From Alphaproteobacteria bacterium (GTDB lineage: Bacteria > Pseudomonadota > Alphaproteobacteria > Acetobacterales > Acetobacteraceae): a stretch of 63,044 nt of DNA. Shown here one piece after another: positions 52,128 to 60,459 of this stretch. Both the position numbers and the translations under genes were made by a program. The stretch spans positions 1-63,044 of the forward strand of contig JAFKFI010000058.1 of the NCBI GenBank assembly GCA_017307285.1, in the 5' to 3' direction. The notes below the pieces were generated by a model that was given only the letters and a program-made list of their open reading frames with translations, made no database searches and was not told the DNA's origin. Within the stretch, counting starts at the first letter, position 1. Every line of letters starts with the position of its first letter.

Positions 52128-52187
52128 CACGCATCCGGCCGGGTAGTCGAACTTCAGCCTGGTGTAATCCTTGTAACGATCAGCCAT
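52128..52187 (-). pseudogene. Truncated 5' end of an enoyl-CoA hydratase gene
   Basis: Reading the minus strand from ATG 52187 gives MADRYKDYTRLKFDYPAG, with GGGAAGG upstream. This matches the start of the hydratase at 17689 ([18 protein letters not shown]), including its ribosome site. After about 17 codons the similarity ends abruptly, and the frame continues with arginine-rich non-homologous sequence to a stop. It is best read as a remnant left by a deletion or rearrangement. Short length limits certainty. Confidence 0.6.
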
Positions 52188-52403
52188 CGATTTTTCCTTC
52201 CCTTGGATTCCGAGCCAATCCGGTTCTTTCGACCTTGCGCGAACGCAAGGCCCGAAGCGTATTCACCGAATGCCGGCGGCCTGACGGCCATCGAGCGCCA
52301 CATCAATACCGTCGGGGTCGGTGTGGACGCTTTCTCGTGGGACCCTGGCTGGATGTTCGGACATGCGGCCTCCCCTCCGGAGGACGTTGATTCCAACGAT
52401 TGT

Positions 52404-52434
52404 TTGATAAAACGCCAAACAGCGGCTTTATCAA
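52404..52434. promoter_or_regulatory. Inverted repeat TTGATAAA-n15-TTTATCAA
   Basis: Perfect 8-base AT-rich arms (52404-52411 and 52427-52434) lie 15 bases apart, upstream (on the minus strand) of a GGAGGGGAGG ribosome site and the hydratase remnant. The AT-rich arms in GC-rich surroundings and the one-and-a-half-turn centre spacing suit a regulator site rather than a terminator. Confidence 0.45.
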
Positions 52435-52544
52435 CAGCTTGGTGCCGGATCACGCGGCGCGGGACAAGGGCAATTCAAGCGTGAAACCGTGGACGCAAAC
52501 CGCCGGTACAATCGATGTTCGCGCGGCGCGAACACCCGGCAGGA

Positions 52545-54083
52545 TCACTGCGACAGCGCCATGAAGCGGTCCCGCTCGGCGCGCTTCTGGATCTTGCCCG
52601 TAGCTCCGCGGATGAGCTGGTCCCGGATTTCGATCGACTTGGGGATCTTGAAGCGGGCAAGTTTCTCATGACACCAGGCCCGGATCGTCTCGCTGTCATC
52701 CGCGCATCCCCGGCGCAAGACAACGGCGGCATGGATGGCTTCTCCCCATTTCTCGTCCGGGACGCCGAAGACCGACACCTCCAGCACTGAAGGATGCTGG
52801 GCAATGACGTTCTCGATCTCGACCGGATAGACGTTGTATCCGCCGGTGATGATCATGAACTGCTTGCGATCGACGATATACAGATAGCCGTTCTTGTCGA
52901 GCCGTCCGATATCGCCGGTGACCAGCCAGCCGTCGCGCAGCGTCTCGCGGGTCAGCACCTCGTCATGGTGATACCCGTCCATGACGAAATCCCCGCGCAC
53001 GCGGATTTCGCCGATCTCGCCCGCCGGGGCGGGCTCGCCCTTATCGTCGATGATCTGCACCTGGCAGTGCGCCATTGGCCGCCCGCAGGAGGCCAGCAGC
53101 GCCTCGTCATGAGCGAGCGCGTGCAGGTGGTCCGCCGGGGTGAGCTTCGTGTACCAGCCGCCGATCCCTTCGGTGGAGCCATAGATTTGCTCGAACTCCA
53201 CGCCCTGGAAGATCCTCATGCCCCGCTGGATGAGAGCCGGCGTCGTCGGCGCGGAGCCGTAATAAATTCTGCGCACGCGCGACAGGTCGCGCGGACGTGC
53301 CTCGGCCGCCTCGCAGAGTTCCGTCAGCATCGTCGGAACCAGCAATGTCGTCGTACAGCCGTGCATCGCCATCATGTCGAGCACCAGTTCCGTCTGGAAG
53401 CGCGGGACGACAACGGTGGTGAAACCCAGGACGCAGTTCCAGATCGCTGCGATCGACGGGACGCCAGCCGCGGGCAGGCAATGAAGGAACACGTCCTCCT
53501 CCCGGAAGCCGAGCTCAAGCGCGGTGAAAGCGATGGCATGCAGCAACGCGGCGTGCCGCCACAGCGCGCCTTTCGGATTTCCGGTCGAACCGGTCGTGTA
53601 ACATATCTGCGCGAACGGAGCGTCGGCCGGATAGGCCGGAACGGCATCCGCCGCCGATTCGAGCAGGGTTCGATACGCGCCGGTTTGATCCTGACCGTTC
53701 CCCCCATCAACAATTCCCAGATCGGGTTGGCTGCCCGAGAGCAGCGGGATGAACTGCGTCTCGGCGACCACCAGCCTAGCACCCGAGTGGGCGATCAGTT
53801 TCACGATGTCCGCGCTCGCGAACCGGTAATTCAGTCCGACGCGGATCGCGCCGAGCCGGGCGGCCGCATACAGCATTTCGATCTGCACCGGGCCATCGGT
53901 GACGCAGACAGCCACGACATCCCCGGCCCGGATGCCGCGCGCGTACAGCCCGGCAGTAATCTTGTCCACGCGCCGGTCGAGTTCCCCCCACGTGACGTCA
54001 CCGTGACAGTAGATGTACGCCGCGCGGTCGGGCCGGACCACCGCATGGTTGCGCAGGAAGTCGGAGATCGTTGCCCGCGTCAT
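52545..54083 (-). CDS. Acyl-CoA synthetase (AMP-forming)
   Basis: A 512-residue adenylate-forming ligase. The P-loop is CYTTGSTGNPKG, the substrate loop YGSTEGIGGW, the hinge is DRKQFMIITGGYNVYPVEIE and the catalytic lysine lies in RGATGKIQKRA. The fold is that of long- or aryl-acid CoA ligases. It is the last gene of the minus-strand aromatic cluster and lies 86 bases after the hydratase gene. It probably activates an aromatic or alkyl side-chain acid; the exact acid is open. It resembles the ligase at 56713 in length and layout. Confidence 0.9.
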   Translation of the reverse strand: MTRATISDFLRNHAVVRPDRAAYIYCHGDVTWGELDRRVDKITAGLYARGIRAGDVVAVCVTDGPVQIEMLYAAARLGAIRVGLNYRFASADIVKLIAHSGARLVVAETQFIPLLSGSQPDLGIVDGGNGQDQTGAYRTLLESAADAVPAYPADAPFAQICYTTGSTGNPKGALWRHAALLHAIAFTALELGFREEDVFLHCLPAAGVPSIAAIWNCVLGFTTVVVPRFQTELVLDMMAMHGCTTTLLVPTMLTELCEAAEARPRDLSRVRRIYYGSAPTTPALIQRGMRIFQGVEFEQIYGSTEGIGGWYTKLTPADHLHALAHDEALLASCGRPMAHCQVQIIDDKGEPAPAGEIGEIRVRGDFVMDGYHHDEVLTRETLRDGWLVTGDIGRLDKNGYLYIVDRKQFMIITGGYNVYPVEIENVIAQHPSVLEVSVFGVPDEKWGEAIHAAVVLRRGCADDSETIRAWCHEKLARFKIPKSIEIRDQLIRGATGKIQKRAERDRFMALSQ

Positions 54084-54169
54084 TTCTTTTCCCCCTCTGT
54101 ACGAGATGGCCGCGCGGAGCCTCTCGCATTGCTTTCTTCTGCTCGGCGTGGTTCGGCGGCGATACCGGA

Positions 54170-54964
54170 TCAGTCCGAAATGCGCGCCGTCACGCCGCCA
54201 ACCCCGCTGATCCGGACCTCTATGCTGTCACCCGGCTTTACCGGGACCATCGGACCAAGCGCACCGGACAGGATGACATCGCCCCTCAGCAACGGGCGTC
54301 CGACCTCCAGCATCTTCCTGGCCAGCCACAGCGTCGCCGTAAGTGGGTTGCCGAGACAGGCCGCCCCGATTCCGGTCGAGACCGGCACGCCATTCCGGGT
54401 CATCATCATACCGCACATCACCGGATCGAAATCGGCAAGAGCGCGCGGCGTGGTGCCAAGCACGTAAAGGCCCGCGCTGGCGTTATCAGCGATGGTGTCG
54501 AGGATCCCGATATTCCAGTCGGCGATGCGGCTGGCGACGATCTCGATGGCCGGCACGGCGAGAGCGACTGCCGCGATGACCTCGGCGATGGTCAGTTTCG
54601 GACCGATTAGGTCGGCGCCAAGCCAGAAGGCGATTTCCCCTTCGGCCCGCGGCTGCTGCAATCGATGGTTAGGGATTTCCTCGCCATCCGCAAAGGCCAT
54701 GTCGGCGAACAACATCCCGTAGTCCGGCTGGTCGAGCCCCAGCATCGTCTGCACGGCGGGCGAGGTCGCGCCGATTTTGCGGCCGCTCAGGACCCGTCCC
54801 TGTTCAAGCCAGAAGCCGGTGTTGATCTCTTGGATGGCATAGCCGGTTGCCGGATCATTTCGACCGAGACTTTCGCGCAGCGGCGCGATGGCCGGGGCGC
54901 CGTCGTGGACACGACGAAGCGCCGCGGCGGCGGCATCGAGGCCGCCCTGGTCAAGCGCGAGCAT
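54170..54964 (-). CDS. 2-oxopent-4-enoate hydratase-like protein (MhpD/XylJ family)
   Basis: A 264-residue protein of the fumarylacetoacetase-like hydratase group. YAIQEINTGFWLEQGRVLSG and RKIGATSPAVQTMLGLDQP match the MhpD/XylJ N-terminal region; AEGEIAFWLGADL contains the metal-binding acidic pair, and EIVASRIADWNI is also typical. It adds water to 2-hydroxypenta-2,4-dienoate to give 4-hydroxy-2-oxovalerate, the second step after extradiol cleavage. The gene is 48 bases downstream of the catechol 2,3-dioxygenase gene, which supports this role; a decarboxylase of the same fold is the alternative. Confidence 0.88.
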   Translation of the reverse strand: MLALDQGGLDAAAAALRRVHDGAPAIAPLRESLGRNDPATGYAIQEINTGFWLEQGRVLSGRKIGATSPAVQTMLGLDQPDYGMLFADMAFADGEEIPNHRLQQPRAEGEIAFWLGADLIGPKLTIAEVIAAVALAVPAIEIVASRIADWNIGILDTIADNASAGLYVLGTTPRALADFDPVMCGMMMTRNGVPVSTGIGAACLGNPLTATLWLARKMLEVGRPLLRGDVILSGALGPMVPVKPGDSIEVRISGVGGVTARISD

Positions 54965-55012
54965 CGGAGACGCCTTCTCCGGCGGTTGCCGTGATCGCGT
55001 TGCCGGCCACCG

Positions 55013-55936
55013 TCAGGTCACCACGCTAAGGAAGGTTTCGTGCAGTTTCTTCTCATAGTAGAAGATCGCCTTGCCCGCCTGATCCGCGGTCCAGGTGCGG
55101 GTCGGGTTATCGGGGTAGAACTGATAGCCGCCCGAGAACACTTCGTTCCGGTTGCCCGACGGATCGAAGAAGTAGATGGTCTGGCCTCGCGTGGCGCCGT
55201 GCCGCGTCGGGCCGATGTCGAGCGACATGTTGTGCTGCGCGATCAGGTCGGCGGCATGGCCGATGTCGCTCCAACTTTCCAGCAGGAAGCTGACATGGTG
55301 CAGCTTGCCGTCCTCATGATGCCGGACCAGCGCGATATCGTGCGCCTTCATGCCGCAGCTCAGGAAGATCGCGATCGGCTGTCCGTCCGGGGTCACCGCG
55401 ACCTCGGATGTGGCGAAACCGAGTATGTCGGTGAATATCTTGGCCGTGCCGTCGATATCCTGTCCGTGCAGCAGGCAATGGTCGAAGCGGATTGCGCGCA
55501 TGCCCCGCGGTTCGGTCCGCCACAGGTCCGGATTGTTGATCATCGGCCCTTGATCGGACAGCGCGATAGTCGCGTACAGCTCGACCTGATGACCGGTCGG
55601 CACACGGAAGCGAATACGACGCCCGACACCCGGCTGCTCGCCCTCCGGAATCGTTGTCGTCGTGATGCCAGCGTTCCTCAGTCGGCCGGCCAGCGCGTCC
55701 AGCGCCGCCTCGGACGAAACCTTGAACGCCACGACGTCGAGCCCGGATTCGTCCGCCTGACGAAGGACGATGCTGTGCCGGTCGAATTCGTCATACGCCT
55801 TGAGATAGGCGCGGCCATCGGGCGCGACCTCCACCAGATCGAGACCGATGCGGTCACGATAATGGACGATCGCCTCTTCCAGATCGAGAACCCGAACCTG
55901 CAGGTAACCGGGCCGTAAGACATCCGTCATCGCCAT
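55013..55936 (-). CDS. xylE: Catechol 2,3-dioxygenase (extradiol, XylE type)
   Basis: A 307-residue two-domain VOC protein. The Fe(II) ligands sit at the same positions as in XylE: H153 (RFDHCLL), H214 (KLHHVSF) and E265 (GNRNEVFSGG). The C-terminal YQFYPDNPTRTW is also a XylE hallmark. It opens catechols next to the hydroxyls to form 2-hydroxymuconic semialdehydes. AAGGGAG precedes the ATG at 55936. A XylT-like ferredoxin, known to re-reduce the iron of such enzymes, is encoded 28 bases upstream, and a hydratase downstream, so a meta-cleavage route is well supported. Confidence 0.95.
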   Translation of the reverse strand: MAMTDVLRPGYLQVRVLDLEEAIVHYRDRIGLDLVEVAPDGRAYLKAYDEFDRHSIVLRQADESGLDVVAFKVSSEAALDALAGRLRNAGITTTTIPEGEQPGVGRRIRFRVPTGHQVELYATIALSDQGPMINNPDLWRTEPRGMRAIRFDHCLLHGQDIDGTAKIFTDILGFATSEVAVTPDGQPIAIFLSCGMKAHDIALVRHHEDGKLHHVSFLLESWSDIGHAADLIAQHNMSLDIGPTRHGATRGQTIYFFDPSGNRNEVFSGGYQFYPDNPTRTWTADQAGKAIFYYEKKLHETFLSVVT

Positions 55937-55964
55937 GAATCATCTCCCTTATTTTCGGCATTGG

Positions 55965-56315
55965 TCATGTCGTCACTCTCGCCGGAATGGAAGCGGCTGG
56001 AGCCGGTCGGCGCACCAGGACGAGGTCGCCCTGGACATACAAACGGCAGGCCAGCGCATAGCCCTCCATGGCGTCTTCGGCCGTGATGTGACGGCGGCTC
56101 ATCGGGCCGGTCCGATACGGTCCCCGCACCACCTGAACGCGGCAGATGCCGCAACCGCCGCCACGGCAGCCGACGGGGATGTCCGTGCGGGCTTGCCGTT
56201 CCATCGCCAGCAGAACCCGTTCGTCGGGCCGGCACCCGAACCCTCCGGCGCCATCGCCGAAGGTGACCCGGAACTCGGCATCCGGCACATCAGGGGGGGA
56301 TGATGCGGCATTCAT
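55965..56315 (-). CDS. xylT: Chloroplast-type [2Fe-2S] ferredoxin, XylT-like
   Basis: A 116-residue ferredoxin with C50-x4-C55-x2-C58 and C90 (VGCRGGGCGICRVQV and YALACRLYV). In meta-cleavage operons such a protein reactivates catechol 2,3-dioxygenase by reducing its oxidised iron; here it is directly upstream of that gene. The start overlaps the Rieske gene stop (ATGA). An extra cysteine is present at C28. A role as dioxygenase electron carrier is less likely because a Rieske ferredoxin is encoded next to it. Confidence 0.9.
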   Translation of the reverse strand: MNAASSPPDVPDAEFRVTFGDGAGGFGCRPDERVLLAMERQARTDIPVGCRGGGCGICRVQVVRGPYRTGPMSRRHITAEDAMEGYALACRLYVQGDLVLVRRPAPAASIPARVTT

Positions 56316-56716
56316 TCCGGCGATCCGGTCCGCGCCCCCGGCGCGGTAATCACGATCCAGTCATCCTCCACACGGGCCTCATAGGTGCGCAGCGCAACGG
56401 TGCAGGGGTGGCCAATGGGTTCACCGGTGCGGATGTCGAAGGACCCGCCGTGAAACGCGCACTCGATCACCGCGCCCTCCTGCCAGCCTTCGGTCAGCAA
56501 TGAACTGCCGTGGGTGCACAGATTGTCGGTCACGAAATACGTATCCTCCACCTTATACACCGCAAGCGGAGGCAAGCCCTCCACGGTCGCTTCCACGGGC
56601 TGGCCTTCCTGCACATCCCCGGCCCGGCAGAGTCGGTGAAGGGGCGGGGCGGAAGAGTCACCGCCCGCGCGAGAGTCTGGTCGCTGTTCTGTCAATGTCG
56701 TTCGTTCTCCCATCAT
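56312..56716 (-). CDS. Rieske-type [2Fe-2S] ferredoxin
   Basis: A 134-residue protein. The Rieske motif is complete: CTHGSSLL (C67, H69) and CAFHGG (C86, H89). It would carry electrons from a reductase to the ring-hydroxylating dioxygenase encoded upstream at 60456-61766. The first 25 residues are a variable, charged extension. The start ATG at 56716 overlaps the ligase stop (ATGA); the open frame continues to 56803 but overlaps the ligase. A matching reductase gene is not seen in this window. Confidence 0.92.
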   Translation of the reverse strand: MMGERTTLTEQRPDSRAGGDSSAPPLHRLCRAGDVQEGQPVEATVEGLPPLAVYKVEDTYFVTDNLCTHGSSLLTEGWQEGAVIECAFHGGSFDIRTGEPIGHPCTVALRTYEARVEDDWIVITAPGARTGSPE

Positions 56717-58332
56717 GCCACGTCGCCACGGGCGCCCGGACTGCCGCCCTTGGCTCCCCCGGGCGCCTGCCAGGGCAGCGGAGCGTCGGGCCCGGCCAGC
56801 CATATCTTGAGATCCGCCTTGCGCACCTTGGATGTCGAGGTCTTGGGTAACGCCTCAACGAATACGACGTGTTTAGGCGTTTCCGGCCGGCTCAGCCGGT
56901 CGCGGCAGATCGTCAGGATGTCCCCGGCCGTGGCCTCCTCGAAGCCGGGCTTCCGCACCACGATGGCCACCACCGCCTCGCCCCAGTCCGGGTGCGGCGC
57001 GCCGACCACCGCGACTTCCTCAACCGCGGGGTGTTCGGCGAGCACCGCCTCCACCGTCGCGGGGAACACGTTGACGGCGCCGGTGATGATCAGGAACTTC
57101 TGCCGATCGAGCAGATACAGGTAGCCGCGGTCATCCAGCCGGCCGATATCGTTGGTGCGCAGCCAGCCGTCCGGCATGGTTTCGGCCGTCGCCGCGGGAA
57201 GGTTGAGGTAGCCTTTCATCAAAGTGTTGCCGCGCAGCCAGATCTCGCCGGCCTCACCAGGCGCCACTGGTTGTCCGGCGGGGTCGCGAATCGAACACTC
57301 GTAATGCGCGCCGACGCGCCCGACGGAGCGGAGCAGGTCCGGCTCCCCGTTCAGCGCCCGCTGGTGATCGGCCTCGGTTAGATAGGTTATCCAGCCGCCG
57401 GTCGCCTCCGTCATCGCGTAGGTCTGCATCAGCGGCACCCGAAACGTCGCCTTGGCCTCGCGGATGAGCTTCGGCGTTGCCGGGGACGAACCATAGATCA
57501 TCAGCCGCAGGGCGCTTAGATCGTAAATCGGGGCCTGGCTGATCTCGCGGATCGCCCTCTGCAGCATCGTCGGCGGCAGCAATGCGACCGTGACCCTGAA
57601 GCGGTCGGCGTCGCGCAGATAGGCCCGCACCTCGAAGCCGCCGTCGGGCAGCACCGTCGTCATGCCGTTGCCCAAGCCGAACGCGTTCATGATGACGACG
57701 ACCCAGGCCGACGCCGCCGGCATATACCACACGTCGTCGGGGCCGAAGCCGAACGAGATCAGCGAATGGACGATGCAGTTGAACCCGCCCTGCTGGGTGA
57801 GCATCGCGCCTTTGGGGAAGCCCGTAGTGCCGGACGTATAGCTGATGAACAGCGTATCGTCGGGGCGCAGCGGCGGCCATTCCGGTGCGCCGGGCGGCTG
57901 GGCGATCAAGGTTTCGAAATCGTGTCCGAACGGATGGTTGCCGCCGAAACCGACCAGGACGATGCCGAGGCGATCGATTTCCTCGCGATGCTCGGCGACC
58001 AGGTGGACGCAGCCGGCCGCGACGATCAGGATGCGCGTGCCGCTGTCCTTGAGCACATGCAGCATCTCGGGCCAGGCATACTGGGTGTTCACTCCAATCC
58101 TGGGCGAGCCGATCTTCATGCAGGCGAAGAAGATCTCGTAGATTTCGATTGTTTCCTGGCTGAGAACCGCGACGCCATCGCGATGCGCGGGCGACAGGCG
58201 CTGCAACGCGGCGCCGAGGCGATCGGAGCGGCGGTCCATCTCCGCCCACGTGGCTTTCCGGTCGCCGCACAGATACGCGGTCTTGTCCGGGTAGTTGCGC
58301 CCGCAATTACGAACGAGGTCACGCGGCAGCAT
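56713..58332 (-). CDS. Acyl-CoA synthetase (AMP-forming)
   Basis: A 539-residue ligase with ISYTSGTTGFPKG as P-loop, YAMTEATGGW, the hinge region DRQKFLIITGAVNVFPATVE and the catalytic lysine in TSTSKVRKAD. It resembles feruloyl- or long-chain acid CoA ligases. Its neighbours are the OB-fold protein (14-base overlap upstream), the Ltp2-like aldolase and the ring dioxygenase, so it probably activates an aromatic ring-bearing acid for side-chain cleavage. Its stop overlaps the Rieske ferredoxin start. Confidence 0.9.
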   Translation of the reverse strand: MLPRDLVRNCGRNYPDKTAYLCGDRKATWAEMDRRSDRLGAALQRLSPAHRDGVAVLSQETIEIYEIFFACMKIGSPRIGVNTQYAWPEMLHVLKDSGTRILIVAAGCVHLVAEHREEIDRLGIVLVGFGGNHPFGHDFETLIAQPPGAPEWPPLRPDDTLFISYTSGTTGFPKGAMLTQQGGFNCIVHSLISFGFGPDDVWYMPAASAWVVVIMNAFGLGNGMTTVLPDGGFEVRAYLRDADRFRVTVALLPPTMLQRAIREISQAPIYDLSALRLMIYGSSPATPKLIREAKATFRVPLMQTYAMTEATGGWITYLTEADHQRALNGEPDLLRSVGRVGAHYECSIRDPAGQPVAPGEAGEIWLRGNTLMKGYLNLPAATAETMPDGWLRTNDIGRLDDRGYLYLLDRQKFLIITGAVNVFPATVEAVLAEHPAVEEVAVVGAPHPDWGEAVVAIVVRKPGFEEATAGDILTICRDRLSRPETPKHVVFVEALPKTSTSKVRKADLKIWLAGPDAPLPWQAPGGAKGGSPGARGDVA

Positions 58333-58711
58333 GCGAGGGCTCCTCGGCCACGCGGGCCTGACATGGACCGAACCACAGGCCGTGCGAGTCGAACCCCGCG
58401 CGCACCGGCATCCCCGCGCTGACCTCCGCCGGCGCCGCCCCCAGGATGCGGGCGATCAGTGTCGGTCCCTCATCCAGGGCAATAAGTCCGTGCACCAGCG
58501 GGACCGGAAACGCGGCGGCGTATTGCCGACGGGTGACCGTGAACGACAGGACGGTGCCGGTGCCCGCCGCTGGCCGCCACTCGGCCGCGGCACGCCGCCG
58601 GTGCAGGCCGAGCGCCTGTCCCGTTGCGGGATCGAATGGCAGACGGAGTTCGCCCGCGGCGATAAAATCCAGGAATATCCGGTCGTGCGCGCCGGGATAT
58701 GACATTGTCAT
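58319..58711 (-). CDS. OB-fold protein of the DUF35 type without zinc-ribbon cysteines
   Basis: A 130-residue protein whose OB-fold part (GTGTVLSFTVTRRQYAAAFP, HGLIALDEGPTLIARILG, GMPVRAGFDSHG) matches DUF35 partners of thiolases. The N-terminal ribbon region reads GELRLPFDPATGQALGLHRR with no cysteine, so the zinc site is lost. GGAG precedes ATG 58711. It is encoded 10 bases after the Ltp2-like aldolase and overlaps the ligase by 14 bases; such partners stabilise the aldolase. Confidence 0.85.
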   Translation of the reverse strand: MTMSYPGAHDRIFLDFIAAGELRLPFDPATGQALGLHRRRAAAEWRPAAGTGTVLSFTVTRRQYAAAFPVPLVHGLIALDEGPTLIARILGAAPAEVSAGMPVRAGFDSHGLWFGPCQARVAEEPSHAAA

Positions 58712-58721
58712 GTGGCTGCTC

Positions 58722-59903
58722 CTACCCGAGGCCGCGATGCGGGCTGACGACAAGGCTGGCGTGATAATCGAGGCAGCCGCCATTGCCGCTGACCAGCACG
58801 ATGTCGTTGCGCGCCTGCCGCTCGCCGCCGAGGCCGCGTACCTGGATCATCGCCTCCGAGATCGGCGTCATGCCTTGCAGGTAATAGCCGGAGAGATGCC
58901 CGCCGCCGGTATTCACCGGCAGGCGGCCGCCCGGCGCGGTATGGCCATCGGCGACGAAGCGGCCCCCTTCTCCCTCGGGGCACAGCCCGTATGCCTCCAG
59001 GCTGACGATGCCGGCGAACGAGAAGGCGTCATAGAACTGGCACTGGGTGATGTCGGACGGCGCGATTCCGGCCGCGCGGTAAGCGATGCGTCCGGCCTGG
59101 ACGGCGCCGATGTGGAGTTCGGGCTCGTCCTCGCGCATGCCGTTGCGGCCGCGATGGCCCTGGCCCATGCCATGGATGTAGGCCGGTGGCAGCGGCGCAT
59201 CTGCTGCGCGATCGGCGGCGGTCACCACCACCGCCGCGGCGCCGTTCACCGGGAAGCAGCAATCCAGCACCCGGAACGGTTCCACCACGAACGGCGAGGC
59301 GAGATAGTCGTGGAGGGTGAGCGGCTTCTTGAGGAAGGCCATCGGATTGGCCCGCGCCCACTGGCGGCACGCCACCGCGTAGGCGCCAAGCTGCTCGGCG
59401 GTCGTCCCGTACACCGCCATGTGCCGCTGCGCCGCCATGGCATAACCGGCCACGGCGCCCAGAAATCCCTGCTGCTGCTCCCAGCCTTCGATGCCGGAAA
59501 GCGGCATGGCGATCGCGAAGGTGTCGCCCGCGCTGCCGGATTTGACGGGGGTGTCGCTGAATACGCAGGCGACGGCCCGAGCCATGCCGTGCCGCACCGC
59601 GAGCGCGGCATATTGCACCATCTGCACTGCCGAGGACCCCTCGGAGTCGATGGCAGCGAGCAGCCCGAGGTCGCGCAGCCCCAGATCGTTCTGGAGCAGC
59701 AGCGGGAGTTCCTCGGCCGCCGCGGTCGGGCTTTTGTTCAGCAACAGACCATCGATATCGGCGGGCGCAAGCCCGGCATCGCTGATCGCCGCCAGCACCG
59801 CGGTCCCGGCAAGTTCACGGACGGTGCCGATCGGCGCGCGCGACATCTGGCTGAAGCCAAGGCCGGTGATGGCGGCGACCGGTTCGCAGCTTCGAGCGCC
59901 CAT
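58722..59903 (-). CDS. Ltp2-like thiolase-fold aldolase
   Basis: A 393-residue thiolase-fold protein. The nucleophile position has serines (DSEGSSAVQMV) instead of cysteine, and the C-terminal NTGGGHLSGYYLQGM has a tyrosine-rich end where thiolases have the NxHGG histidine; QFYDAFSF gives another conserved tyrosine. These are traits of Ltp2-type retro-aldolases, which cut beta-hydroxyacyl-CoAs, so a thiolase reaction is unlikely. I chose ATG 59903, 10 bases after the beta-subunit stop. It probably removes an acyl-CoA unit from a side chain, with the OB-fold protein as partner. Confidence 0.87.
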   Translation of the reverse strand: MGARSCEPVAAITGLGFSQMSRAPIGTVRELAGTAVLAAISDAGLAPADIDGLLLNKSPTAAAEELPLLLQNDLGLRDLGLLAAIDSEGSSAVQMVQYAALAVRHGMARAVACVFSDTPVKSGSAGDTFAIAMPLSGIEGWEQQQGFLGAVAGYAMAAQRHMAVYGTTAEQLGAYAVACRQWARANPMAFLKKPLTLHDYLASPFVVEPFRVLDCCFPVNGAAAVVVTAADRAADAPLPPAYIHGMGQGHRGRNGMREDEPELHIGAVQAGRIAYRAAGIAPSDITQCQFYDAFSFAGIVSLEAYGLCPEGEGGRFVADGHTAPGGRLPVNTGGGHLSGYYLQGMTPISEAMIQVRGLGGERQARNDIVLVSGNGGCLDYHASLVVSPHRGLG

Positions 59904-59913
59904 TGGCGTGGCC

Positions 59914-60459
59914 TTAGATGATGAAGGCGAGACTGGGCAGCGGCTCATCGCCGTTGATCAGCATCACCTTCTTGAAGAACATGCCGAGTGATCCGTCCGG
60001 ACGCCGGCGCAGACGGTGCTCCACCCGGCCGGCCCAGACTTCCACCGTGGCGGTGGACGACCGCCGCAGTTCGTGCAGGATGAAGTTGGAGAACACCCGG
60101 TATTCCCCATCTTGCAGCCGTTCCGCCTCGATGTTGCCGACCACGCGGCGCATCGCCGACACCGGCACCTGTGCATGGCGCTTGCCCGTCATCAACTGCC
60201 TGATCCGGGTGCGCAGGCGGGAGCGGTTGTCGGCGGTGATCGAGATATCCCGGTTCATGTCGAACTCGCCGTCGCCGCGGGGGACCCAGTAGAGCATGTC
60301 ATCCTCCACCAGGGCCTCCCATTCCGCGTAACGGGACTCATCGGCCAGCCTCGCCTCCCGGAAGAGGAAGCCGCTGATCTGATGATACTCTTCCAGGCCG
60401 ACCGGCTCCGTTCGATCGGCCTGATCCGCGACAGTCATTGTGCTCGTGCCCATTCTCAT
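59914..60459 (-). CDS. Ring-hydroxylating dioxygenase, small (beta) subunit
   Basis: A 181-residue NTF2-like subunit. FLFREARLADESRYAEWEALV and MLYWVPRGD are typical, with RVFSNFILHELRR and EVWAGRVEHRLRR in the beta-sheet core. The beta subunit shapes and stabilises the alpha3beta3 dioxygenase. Its start overlaps the alpha-subunit stop (ATGA), so the two are co-translated. It has no cofactor ligand. Confidence 0.9.
   Translation of the reverse strand: MRMGTSTMTVADQADRTEPVGLEEYHQISGFLFREARLADESRYAEWEALVEDDMLYWVPRGDGEFDMNRDISITADNRSRLRTRIRQLMTGKRHAQVPVSAMRRVVGNIEAERLQDGEYRVFSNFILHELRRSSTATVEVWAGRVEHRLRRRPDGSLGMFFKKVMLINGDEPLPSLAFII

Larger units (their letters stand above)
51988..52544. other. 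557-base stretch with a gene remnant and possible control site, no intact gene
   Basis: The stretch after coaA holds no convincing complete gene. On the minus strand it contains the start of an enoyl-CoA hydratase gene (52128-52187), a possible 33-codon frame (52263-52364, MSEHPARV..., ribosome site GGAGGGGAGG), and an inverted repeat at 52404-52434. Together these look like the worn promoter and 5' part of an older minus-strand operon, cut near 52130. This is inference; 51988-52120 shows nothing recognisable. Confidence 0.5.

Noticed and set aside
52263-52364. 33-codon minus-strand frame behind GGAGGGGAGG
   Set aside because: Possible leader peptide, but too short and unlike known proteins; mentioned only as part of the decayed stretch.
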